Positions 1 through 7,148 are shown, counted from the stretch's first letter. The stretch is DNA of 7,704 nucleotides from DAOTTX01 sp034437515 (GCA_034437515.1 DAOTTX010000076.1:1-7704); one strand, 5' to 3'. A program made the numbers and translations. The notes: a model not told the origin generated them from the letters alone.

Positions 1-642
1 CCCGCCACGCAACATCCGTCGGGTACTAGGACGTATGTCCGCATTTGACGCTTTTAGTTGCGGATTGCTGTATTCCGTCAGGCACCACTCCCACACGTTA
101 CCGCTCATGTCTAGCACACCCTCCGGCGCTGCGCCATCTGGGAAAATACCGACAGCGCTGGTTTGTCCGATGCCCGTTACTCCTGTATTGCCTTTGTGGG
201 CATCGAATTCGTCGCCGTAGGGGTATTGCAAACCATCGGTTCCGCGTGCGGCACGTTCCCACTCAAATCCCGTCGGCAGACGCACCGCCCACTCGTCGAT
301 TTTGTCCAGGTCATAATCGCCACCCAACCGCCATGACAACCAGCGACAAAAGGCCATCGCATCGTACCAGCTCACCTGCTCACGCGGATGGTTCCAGTAT
401 TTGGACCACTGGTCGCCCGGCGTATCATTGTGTCCGTTCGGGTATGCCAGCCCTTCCCACCAGCGCGGGTCGTCAAAGCCTTCACTGTCCTCGATAAATG
501 CGTGGAACTGCATGTAAGTCACTGGGTAACGGCTGATTCCAAAGGCAGGCAGTGTCAGCTTATGCGGCGGATTATCGCTTTCGTTCTCATCGCCCAGTTT
601 GAACTCGCCAGCGGGAATCATCACCCAGTCGATGTCGGGTAG
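1..642 (-). repeat. Duplicated FGE-like domain, copy 1 (partner 3907-4524)
   Basis: The FGE-like domains of the two proteins align along their whole shared length, with one gap of eight codons (after AGEF), and roughly three quarters of residues are identical by eye. Base 1 aligns with base 3907. The upstream NACHT parts are clearly related but much more divergent, and the N-termini are unrelated. This suggests domain duplication with swapping of N-terminal modules, or gene conversion that keeps the C-termini alike. Confidence 0.85.
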
Positions 643-3582
643 GCCGCCTTTCACCCCGATGCCGGGTCGATCATCAGCGTTGATGTCAGGATGACCCAGC
701 ACACGATACGCGGCGGCACGTCCGATAGGATTTTCTGCATGCCTTTGCTGGTCGGCAACCCCTAGCAAAAAGTCTTTGCCTAATTCACTGATGGCGGTGT
801 CGCTTGCCCTGGCAATTTCTTCCACTAGGGGCAAACTGGCAGGGGCAATCCAACGCATCACACGCAGCGGTTCTTTGCTGAAGTCGATCAGCATATTGGC
901 TGTTTCGCGCCAGACGCTTACGTTCCACCATGTTTCACCAAAAACAGGCTTCGGGTCAGCATCACCCATCATTTTTTCGAGCAGCGTCCGTGCCGCGAAG
1001 TATTCCTGTAGCAATTGGTGTGAGAAGCGCAGGTCATCGCCATCTTGCGTCAGAATCTTGGCTTCTAATCCCGCTCGCAGCAGGGTCTTGTCCGTTATTG
1101 TCGCCACTTCTAAGACGGTTGTTTGTCCAGCCTGCATCTGGTTCGCGAGGCCGGTCAAGAAGACTTCTAGCGTTTCCAATTCTGGGAAAGATTGTCCGCG
1201 CAATGCCGCATGTTTTTGCTCACGCTCGTACAAATCGGCAACAAAGGCTTCGTATAATTCAGTACGGTTGCTCGGTATCTGGTCGCGCCCATGCAACCCA
1301 CAGATTACCAGCGCCATGTAAGGGTTACGTGCCAGTGGGATGAGCTTCGCGCCTTGCCACATCCTGCGCCAAGCAGGATCAACACTCGCAGTTGTGTAAC
1401 TCGGTATACCGGCCTCCTCCTGCCAGAAGCGTTCCGGTTCGCCTTTTTCACGCACCTCTTGCCAGAAGGTCAACAGATCGTCACTGCCGCCTATTTTGCG
1501 CCACAGATCGTCATCATCGTATTTCAACAGAATCTTGTAGCGGCGGACAAACTCGCGGATGGCGGGTAGCTCCAGATCACGCACTTCCAGCCGCTCCAGC
1601 TTCATGCCGCTCAGATCGTTGTTGTAGTCACGCACCCGGCAGGAAACGACAAACGATGGAACATCCTTGAGCGTGGCGCGCACCTCGGTCAGCAGTTGGC
1701 GTCCATCGACGCCTTGACGCGGCATCTCGTTGAGCGCATCACAGATTAGCACCAGGCCGTCGTCATCTAACAGCGATTTGTAATACGGCCCCAGATCGCC
1801 CATCTGCGCCTGAATGTAGGTGACGAAATCCGTTTCACCCTTGAAGGCGTTCAGCGATACGAAGACCGGCACCCGCTGGTGTATTTTGTACTCACGGATG
1901 TAGCGCATCACCAGCCGCCGCAGCGTGAAGCTCTTGCCACTGCCCGGCTCACCCACCAGCACCACGCGCTCACTTTTGAGCAGTTGCTCGATGATGTTAT
2001 CCACCGGTTGAGACTCCGCCTGTTGGGGTTGATGATGGTCGGCAGCAAGTTCGACCATAAAACCGGATAGCAAAAGCTCAAATTCATCATCCTCTGCTTC
2101 GACGTTCTCCTGTTCTTGCACTTTTGCAATGACATTACGAACATCCCCTTGCATATCGACGAAGATTTTCTCTATTGCATCGCCTTTGAGACGCACCCAC
2201 AAGTTGGAGAGATACTTACTGATGATCGTCTCGCGCACGTGCGCGTTCTCCCGCCAGTGCGCCAGCTCGGTGATCAATTCGGTCGCACTGGTGTAACGGT
2301 CGGTGGGTTGCTTGGCCGTCGCCTTATGTAGTACACGCAGCAGTGCCTCCGGCAATCGATCATGGGTCGGTAGCGCCGCTTGCTGGTGCTGCACGGCTAA
2401 TTGTCCGTGACTGGATGCATCGTAAGGGTAGACGCCGGTCAGCATCTCATAGGCGATGATGCCGAGCGCGTAGAGATCCGTCGCCGGGGTGGTCGGCTGG
2501 TTAGTCCACTGCTCCGGGGCCATGTATTTCTTGGTGCCGACCAGCTCACCCGTCTCCGTCAGGCTCTCATTCTCATCCGGGCTGACCGCCAGCCCGAAAT
2601 CACCTAGATACAGCCGGTCGTCTTTGACCAGAATGTTCTCCGGCTTCACATCACGGTGGATGATGCCCTGTTTATGAGCCGCGTACAGTGCCTCCGCTAC
2701 CTGACCGAGATACCGCGCCGTCGCTTCGTCCGTGAAGTGGCGTCCGGCGATGAACTCACGCAGCGTCTCGCCGTCGATGTAATCCATCACCGCGTAGAAT
2801 TGCCCGCCGATCTCGCCCCAATGCGTGGTGCGGATCACATGGGGGTGCATCAAGCGGTAGGCGATGCTGATCTCGTTCTTGAACCGCTGCACGCGCTGTT
2901 CGTCCTCGCTGATTTCGCGCTTCAGCAACTTGATCGCGGCGGCGCGGGTGCTATGGTCGTCCGGCAGCCGTTCCTTCACCTGCCACACCTCGCCGTTACC
3001 GCCCGCGCCCAATCGGGTGACGAACGTGTAGCGTTGGTCGAGGATCTCACCTTCTTTGGGGTGAAATGACTTGTCCGGCGTCTCAACCAACTCGTTCAGA
3101 AACGTCTCAACCGGCTCGGATTTGAGTGCCTGAAGCACACTGAGTTCAAGATCTTCTATGTTCTCGAAGAACCGGATCTGGTCGTTCAACACCTCGGCGC
3201 GGAAAGCGTCCAGACCCGGAAGCACGCTTTCCGGTCGTCGCGCCTCCGCGAGCAGGAAGGGCAGCACGTAGAGTTCCCCGCGTTCGGCACGCGCCTTCGC
3301 ACGGCGATATTCCAGGTGTGTCATCGAGCGTTGATCGGGGTTGCGCGGGTCATCGGGGATATACCCGTAGCGAAAGCCCAGCAGCAGGATGTAGATTTCG
3401 GCTTCGTCTACAAGTTCAAACGAGTAGGACAGGCCATCTTTACCCGTCGTCGAGTCCAGATCCATAATGCGGGGCGTGTAGAGCAGCTTCGTGATTACAT
3501 TCGCAACCCGGCGGCGGTGCTCGCCGAGGTCGTTTGTTGTGCTGCTGACCATAACGTCGATGCGGCGTTTGTGAGTGGACAT
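1..3582 (-). CDS. DUF4062 - Ser/Thr kinase - NACHT - FGE-like protein (3' end beyond window)
   Basis: A continuous 1194-codon reading frame begins at ATG 3582-3580 and is still open at base 1. The start is supported by AGGGA at 3589-3593, six bases upstream, and by a promoter at 3620-3648. Residues ~7-110 match DUF4062, a TIR-like fold: VSSTTNDL near the N-terminus, then GFRYGYIP and HLEYRRA. Residues ~184-442 are a Hanks-type kinase with all key residues: glycine loop GAGGNGEV 192-199, K218, HRD 309-311 with N316, DFG 328-330 and APE 355-357, so it is probably active. Residues ~538-960 are a NACHT/STAND ATPase: Walker A GEPGSGKS 544-551, Walker B ICDALNE 613-619, and HQLLQEYFAA at 855. From 981 on is an FGE-sulfatase-like domain (IDWVMIPAGEF, GNVWEWC 1161-1167), cut at LRGG. 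About 39 residues are missing, judged from the paralogue at 3787-7104. No signal peptide or membrane segment is seen, so it is cytosolic. It probably senses a ligand through the C-terminal domain and signals through the kinase and DUF4062. The domain calls are firm; the defence role is inference. Confidence 0.96.
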   Translation of the reverse strand, partial: MSTHKRRIDVMVSSTTNDLGEHRRRVANVITKLLYTPRIMDLDSTTGKDGLSYSFELVDEAEIYILLLGFRYGYIPDDPRNPDQRSMTHLEYRRAKARAERGELYVLPFLLAEARRPESVLPGLDAFRAEVLNDQIRFFENIEDLELSVLQALKSEPVETFLNELVETPDKSFHPKEGEILDQRYTFVTRLGAGGNGEVWQVKERLPDDHSTRAAAIKLLKREISEDEQRVQRFKNEISIAYRLMHPHVIRTTHWGEIGGQFYAVMDYIDGETLREFIAGRHFTDEATARYLGQVAEALYAAHKQGIIHRDVKPENILVKDDRLYLGDFGLAVSPDENESLTETGELVGTKKYMAPEQWTNQPTTPATDLYALGIIAYEMLTGVYPYDASSHGQLAVQHQQAALPTHDRLPEALLRVLHKATAKQPTDRYTSATELITELAHWRENAHVRETIISKYLSNLWVRLKGDAIEKIFVDMQGDVRNVIAKVQEQENVEAEDDEFELLLSGFMVELAADHHQPQQAESQPVDNIIEQLLKSERVVLVGEPGSGKSFTLRRLVMRYIREYKIHQRVPVFVSLNAFKGETDFVTYIQAQMGDLGPYYKSLLDDDGLVLICDALNEMPRQGVDGRQLLTEVRATLKDVPSFVVSCRVRDYNNDLSGMKLERLEVRDLELPAIREFVRRYKILLKYDDDDLWRKIGGSDDLLTFWQEVREKGEPERFWQEEAGIPSYTTASVDPAWRRMWQGAKLIPLARNPYMALVICGLHGRDQIPSNRTELYEAFVADLYEREQKHAALRGQSFPELETLEVFLTGLANQMQAGQTTVLEVATITDKTLLRAGLEAKILTQDGDDLRFSHQLLQEYFAARTLLEKMMGDADPKPVFGETWWNVSVWRETANMLIDFSKEPLRVMRWIAPASLPLVEEIARASDTAISELGKDFLLGVADQQRHAENPIGRAAAYRVLGHPDINADDRPGIGVKGGLPDIDWVMIPAGEFKLGDENESDNPPHKLTLPAFGISRYPVTYMQFHAFIEDSEGFDDPRWWEGLAYPNGHNDTPGDQWSKYWNHPREQVSWYDAMAFCRWLSWRLGGDYDLDKIDEWAVRLPTGFEWERAARGTDGLQYPYGDEFDAHKGNTGVTGIGQTSAVGIFPDGAAPEGVLDMSGNVWEWCLTEYSNPQLKASNADIRPSTRRMLRGG

Positions 3583-3588
3583 TGCGTT

Positions 3589-3593
3589 TCCCT
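3589..3593 (-). promoter_or_regulatory. Ribosome-binding site of the DUF4062-kinase-NACHT gene
   Basis: AGGGA on the minus strand is six bases before the ATG at 3582-3580. It supports this start over the internal ATG at residue 11. Confidence 0.6.
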
Positions 3594-3619
3594 GTGAAGT
3601 GATCGGTCGGTCTCATCTA

Positions 3620-3648
3620 ACTATATCCGCACTGTGTGAATGAAGCAA
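3620..3648 (-). promoter_or_regulatory. Sigma70-like promoter of the DUF4062-kinase-NACHT gene
   Basis: On the minus strand, TTGCTT (3648-3643) and TATAGT (3625-3620) are separated by exactly 17 bases. The -10 matches the consensus at five of six positions and the -35 at three of six. Transcription would start near 3613, giving a leader of about 30 bases. This means the kinase gene can be expressed apart from the TIR-NACHT gene upstream. Confidence 0.6.
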
Positions 3649-3659
3649 TCGCTTTCACT

Positions 3660-3671
3660 GCGCACGTGCGC
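3660..3671. promoter_or_regulatory. 12-bp perfect palindrome upstream of the kinase-gene promoter
   Basis: GCGCACGTGCGC is self-complementary and lies 11 bases beyond the -35 hexamer of the kinase gene. Its position suits an activator or repressor dimer site. Chance in GC-rich DNA is possible. Confidence 0.35.
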
Positions 3672-3700
3672 TACCGGTGTTGGCCCCAAAACCGCCAAAA

Positions 3701-3796
3701 TTGACTCGCTGCGCGAGCAAAAGCAAGGGGCTGATGCTACGCATCTGGGCCTGCGGCCCACCGCCCCAACAGCGATCAGGCGCAACCTACGGTTGC
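3701..3796 (-). repeat. Array of four mini-hairpins with C-GNA-G triloops
   Basis: Read on the minus strand there are four perfect stems with three-base loops: GCAACC-GTA-GGTTGC (3796-3782, spanning the stop codon), TGGGCC-GCA-GGCCCA (3760-3746), GATGC-GTA-GCATC (3745-3733) and CTCGC-GCA-GCGAG (3717-3705, which extends through TTG/CAA past a bulge). Every loop is GNA closed by a C-G pair, a loop type known to make very stable DNA mini-hairpins. They may end or attenuate transcription, or act as single-stranded DNA structures. Confidence 0.75.
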
Positions 3797-6700
3797 TTTA
3801 GAGAAGGGGCACGCACCAAAACAAAACCGAGGCCGCTGCTACGGTAGTTCGGATCGGAGCTGTTGCGGTACGCGGCGCGCGCACCGTGATGAAGGCTGCC
3901 CCACGACCCGCCGCGCAACACCCGCCGGGTACTAGAACGCAAGTTCTCTTCTGCCGCCATCTGCGCGGGATTTTTGTAATCGCTCAAACACCACTCCCAC
4001 ACGTTACCACTCATGTCCAGTACACCTTCCGGCGCTGCGCCGTTCGGGAAAGTACCGACGGCGCTCGTCTGGCCGATACCGGTTTCGCGTGTGTTGCCCT
4101 TCGCCGCGTCAAATTTATTGCCATACGGATATACACGCCCATCGGTGCCGCGTGCGGCGCGTTCCCACTCAAATTCCGTGGGCAGGCGCACCGCCCACTT
4201 TTCAATCGCGTCCAGCTCATAACCAACGCCTGAGCGCCATGAGAACCAGCGGCAGAGAGCCATCGCGTCATACCAGCTCACCCGCTCACGGGGATGGTTC
4301 CAGTATTTGAATGCCTGATCGCCCGGCGTGTTGTTATGGCCGTCCGGGATTGCCAGCCCGTCCCACCAACGCGGGTCATAAAAGCCTTCGCTGTCGTCGA
4401 TGAATGCCTGGAATTGGGCATACGTCACCGGGTAGCGGCTGATTTCAAAGGCAGGCAGTGTCAGCTTGTCATCCTGATAGATAAACTCACCGGCGGGAAT
4501 CATCACCCAGTCAATATCAGGCAGCTTCAGGTCATCACGGATGATAACGTTGACACCTTTGCGGTTGTCCCAGTTCGTCAGTCCGAGCGCTCGGCCAATA
4601 GCAGCATGTGCTTTCGGGTTCGGTTCGCGTCGAACATCGGTCAGGCGCGATATCCACTCGCTGCGCAAGCGTTCGCGGGTGGCGTCCGGTAGTTTTGCGC
4701 CGCTGCGCGTCACGCACAAGGCCGCGACTTCGGGGTTCGCCGCATTCACCCACTCAACAATCTGCGTGCAGTCATCGCTGTACAGCCCTGCCAGCAGGAT
4801 GACCGCTTCTTCCCAGTTGGTGCGCTCCCACCAGCTTTCCGGCTGCCAGATGTCGCTGGCTTGTAACTGCCCGGCTTGAATCTCGCGGTCGATGTACTGC
4901 GCCGCAAAATATTCTTGCAGCAGTTGATGCGTGAAGCGCACATCATCACCGCTGTTCAGAATGCTGGTGCTGACAGCCAGATACAGCAGGCGGTCATTGA
5001 GAATTTCGCGCACCCGCGCCAGCGGCAGCGAGGTTCCAGCGCTGCTTTCACTGCCCTCACCCCCGACCCCTCTCCCAGAGGGCGAGGGGAGATTCGCCCG
5101 CTGCATCTGCATCTCGAACGCCACCTGCTGCAAGCCATCCAGCAGGGTGCGGCCTTCGTCTGTCAGCATGACAGCGTTGGTTTCTGTGTCGATCTCCGCC
5201 AGTTTTTCGCGTTCCAGCAGCACATCGACAAACTGCGCGAACAACTGCCCGCGATTGGTCGGCAGCACGCCCTTGAACTGAATATAGACATCCAGCAGCA
5301 TCCGCAGCATGTAGGGATTGCGGGCCAATGTAAGGATGCTCCCCGGATCATCTCGTACCGCAAGCCAGCGTTCCCAACCATAGTGAACGCCATTGACAAA
5401 ATCCCAGTCCCAGTCCAGGTCGCCCGGTAAAGTCGATGACAGCCAGAAGGTTGTTTCCCAATCGGGGAGTTGGTCCGCAAAACGCGCCTGGAAACGCGCT
5501 TCAAAGCGGCGTGCATCTTCCCCTACCAACTTCCAGAAGAAGCCATCACCGCGCTCGTCGTCGTGCAAGGCACGCCGGGCGAAATCACGGATACGCAGCG
5601 GGTCTAGCGGGCGAATCAGCACTTTGTTGAGGTGCAGGCTCACCGGGTAATCGGCCTCGCGGCAGGTCACGACGGCCATCACGTCCGGATAAATCTTGAT
5701 GAACTTCTCCACCAGCGGGTATTTCTTCGTGCGCTGGTTGGCCGGGAACTCATTTAAGCCGTCGAGCAGCAGTACAGCACGTCCGGCTTGTAGTAAATCG
5801 TCCAGATGATCGCCCAACTCACCCAGTTCTTCGCGTAAAAAGTCCTCGAAGGACTGGTTCGGGTCATCCCAGTTGCCTAGCTTGACCAGCAGCGGCAACG
5901 GCGCTTTGGGATCGTTCAGCGCAGCGTTGTAGAGCGGCTTGGCAATTGCCCGCAGCGTATGGGTCTTGCCCGCGCCGGGATCGCCCAGCACCACCACCCG
6001 TTCAAGTTCGCTGATCTTGCTCACCGCATCCGTGAATGCTTCCGGGGGTGCATCGGCTTCTTCGCTGCCGGGTCGCGCATCACGGATGACCGCAAATTCC
6101 TGCTTCATCGCCAGAGCTTCCCAGGCATCCGGTTGCTCGCGGTGAGTCTGGGCCACACCACCCAGCGCGGCATATTCTGCCAGTTCAAATTTCTCCAACC
6201 GGAAGTCATCAAAGCGCAAGCGGTCAAGATAAGCCAGTTCAAGCTGGCGGCGTGAAATCGGGCGCGGAGTCGTTGGTGCGTCCTCAGTGGTTGGTGCTGT
6301 GGGCAGAGCCTCCAGCAATCCCGCTAAAGCCTCCGTATAGGGTAAGGTATCAAAGCGTATGCCCTGAAAGCGGTGCAAGCCGAAGAAACGGTCATCGTTT
6401 GTCACATCTTCCAGCAACACCGGGACGATCAGCTTGCCGCGTGTGCGTGCCCACTGGATTTCATCCCACACATATTCGCTGCGCAGCGCCTTGTGAGTAC
6501 AGACGACGACCAGCGCATAGGACAGGTTAATGCCATCACAAATGGCCCGTTGCCAGTCAGCCCCGCCCTTGATGGCACTGGTATCAATCCAACAAGTGTG
6601 CCCGGCAGCGTTCAAGTCTCCCATGAGCTTCTGCGCGAAGGCATCGTCCGCATGGCTGTAGCTGATGAACACGGTGGGGTTACGTTCTTCGCGGGGTGTA

Positions 6701-7104
6701 GCGGTTGTCTGTACGCCAGAGGATACGGTATTCGAGGACGACGGTGGCTCCGGTTCCGCTGTTAATGGCGATTGTGCGTCATCACAGATGATGTTGGCAC
6801 TGCTCACTAGAGTCTCAATTTCGGCATGTTTGTCTTTGCCGGAATAGAGCTTGGCCGTCTTGAGCAACTGCCCTAAAGCATGATTGTCATCCGTAACGCA
6901 ACCGTAATCAAGCAGTCGCCTGATGCACAGCGTCGTGAAGCTCATCGGGCTACCCTCCCGCTTGATGAGGTGATATAAGCGCGAATCGGGCAATAGATAA
7001 AACGCATCAGTTAGCAAGGCTTCACGGTCATCTTCCGTTTCAACCAGCGGCAGTAAGATGCGCCGTGTACGTGGCATGAAGTCGTCAGGCAAAGGTGAGG
7101 TCAT
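3787..7104 (-). CDS. EAD-like - TIR - NACHT - FGE-like (C-type-lectin fold) STAND sensor protein
   Basis: The protein has 1105 residues. The ATG at 7104-7102 is the first possible start, because an in-frame TAG (7111-7113) lies three codons upstream. No Shine-Dalgarno is visible. Residues ~1-105 form a small helical domain resembling the effector-associated domains (EADs) of STAND conflict proteins. Residues 106-142 are a Ser/Pro/Thr-rich linker. Residues 143-~265 are TIR: VFISYSHADD, WIDTSAIKGGADW, and SEYVWDEIQWA, where E215 is the likely NADase glutamate. Residues ~368-850 are NACHT: Walker A GDPGAGKT 374-381, Walker B LLLDGLNE 445-452, VVTCRE sensor and HQLLQEYFAA at 726. Residues 861-1099 are FGE-sulfatase-like, with GNVWEWC 1033-1039 and RGGSW 1064-1068. 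There is no cysteine after C1039, so the FGE catalytic pair is absent and this is probably a binding domain. Residues 671-684 come from an inserted palindromic repeat. The C-terminal ~30 residues look like a DGR variable region. The C-terminal domain is nearly that of the gene downstream. A TIR NADase immune sensor is the best inference. Confidence 0.97.
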   Translation of the reverse strand: MTSPLPDDFMPRTRRILLPLVETEDDREALLTDAFYLLPDSRLYHLIKREGSPMSFTTLCIRRLLDYGCVTDDNHALGQLLKTAKLYSGKDKHAEIETLVSSANIICDDAQSPLTAEPEPPSSSNTVSSGVQTTATPREERNPTVFISYSHADDAFAQKLMGDLNAAGHTCWIDTSAIKGGADWQRAICDGINLSYALVVVCTHKALRSEYVWDEIQWARTRGKLIVPVLLEDVTNDDRFFGLHRFQGIRFDTLPYTEALAGLLEALPTAPTTEDAPTTPRPISRRQLELAYLDRLRFDDFRLEKFELAEYAALGGVAQTHREQPDAWEALAMKQEFAVIRDARPGSEEADAPPEAFTDAVSKISELERVVVLGDPGAGKTHTLRAIAKPLYNAALNDPKAPLPLLVKLGNWDDPNQSFEDFLREELGELGDHLDDLLQAGRAVLLLDGLNEFPANQRTKKYPLVEKFIKIYPDVMAVVTCREADYPVSLHLNKVLIRPLDPLRIRDFARRALHDDERGDGFFWKLVGEDARRFEARFQARFADQLPDWETTFWLSSTLPGDLDWDWDFVNGVHYGWERWLAVRDDPGSILTLARNPYMLRMLLDVYIQFKGVLPTNRGQLFAQFVDVLLEREKLAEIDTETNAVMLTDEGRTLLDGLQQVAFEMQMQRANLPSPSGRGVGGEGSESSAGTSLPLARVREILNDRLLYLAVSTSILNSGDDVRFTHQLLQEYFAAQYIDREIQAGQLQASDIWQPESWWERTNWEEAVILLAGLYSDDCTQIVEWVNAANPEVAALCVTRSGAKLPDATRERLRSEWISRLTDVRREPNPKAHAAIGRALGLTNWDNRKGVNVIIRDDLKLPDIDWVMIPAGEFIYQDDKLTLPAFEISRYPVTYAQFQAFIDDSEGFYDPRWWDGLAIPDGHNNTPGDQAFKYWNHPRERVSWYDAMALCRWFSWRSGVGYELDAIEKWAVRLPTEFEWERAARGTDGRVYPYGNKFDAAKGNTRETGIGQTSAVGTFPNGAAPEGVLDMSGNVWEWCLSDYKNPAQMAAEENLRSSTRRVLRGGSWGSLHHGARAAYRNSSDPNYRSSGLGFVLVRAPSLKQP
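3823..3906 (-). other. Candidate DGR variable region at the 3' end of the TIR-NACHT gene
   Basis: The stretch covers residues 1067-1094, from just after RGG to GLGF. The likely variable positions are residues 1069-1074, 1079, 1081-1083, 1086-1087 and 1089-1091. Each is encoded by a codon ending in C or T (for example GGC AGC CTT CAT CAC GGT), as expected if AAC/AAT template codons were mutated at their adenines. The fixed positions between them (A-R-A-A, R, D-P, R, then L-G-F) match the scaffold of FGE-type DGR targets. No template repeat or reverse transcriptase is present in the window, so this rests on pattern and position only. Confidence 0.5.
3907..4524 (-). repeat. Duplicated FGE-like domain, copy 2 (partner 1-642)
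   Basis: This is the partner of the copy at the left edge. At its 3' end (3907-3936) it matches bases 1-30 at 26 of 30 positions, directly next to the putative variable region. Confidence 0.85.
5054..5092. repeat. GC-rich palindromic repeat inserted in frame in the NACHT region
   Basis: CCCCTCTCCC (5067-5076) and GGGCGAGGGG (5080-5089) pair at nine of ten positions around the loop AGA, flanked on the left by a C-rich CCCTCACCCCCGA stretch. This is the style of a dispersed palindromic repeat found in many copies in some bacterial genomes. On the coding strand it is read as NLPSPSGRGVGGEG (residues 671-684). The paralogous protein has no matching residues between its QMQ and the following LL segment, so this is an insertion that kept the frame. 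The ends of the repeat are approximate. Confidence 0.75.
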
Positions 7105-7139
7105 GAGAGTCTATGTTTGTAATTAGGTTTCAAAAAATA

Positions 7140-7148
7140 ATTCTAGCA
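7140..7148 (-). promoter_or_regulatory. Possible extended -10 promoter of the TIR-NACHT gene
   Basis: On the minus strand the sequence TGC-TAGAAT reads as an extended -10 element (TGN plus four of six TATAAT matches). It lies about 36 bases before the ATG and would give a leader of roughly 28 bases. No good -35 hexamer is found at 16-18 bp spacing, so the call is weak. Confidence 0.3.

Larger units (their letters stand above)
3583..3786. other. 204-bp intergenic region between the two sensor genes
   Basis: It holds the mini-hairpin array, a 12-bp palindrome, the promoter and the ribosome-binding site of the kinase gene. No classical terminator with a T-run was found after the TIR-NACHT stop codon, and no copy of the variable region (template repeat) was found here. 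Confidence 0.7.

Noticed and set aside
45..1343. Several plus-strand open frames opposite the kinase-NACHT gene
   Set aside because: They lie on the strand opposite a continuous, domain-rich reading frame, overlap each other in different frames, and show low-complexity or Arg/Ser/Pro-rich translations typical of antisense shadows.
3701..3760. Classical rho-independent terminator of the TIR-NACHT gene
   Set aside because: The stems are short and none is followed on the minus strand by a run of T residues, so only an attenuating role could be argued.
3583..3786. DGR template repeat between the two genes
   Set aside because: This gap was read for a copy of the RGGSW-to-GLGF coding stretch in either orientation and none was found. 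The hairpins there do not resemble the variable region.
3787..4524. Functional formylglycine-generating enzyme acting on sulfatases
   Set aside because: There are no cysteines at the catalytic positions and no sulfatase gene nearby, and the domain is fused to a TIR-NACHT protein.
4876..5430. 184-codon plus-strand open frame
   Set aside because: It is antisense to the NACHT region, and its sequence runs through the palindromic repeat (PDPSPRGRGE). No domain was seen.
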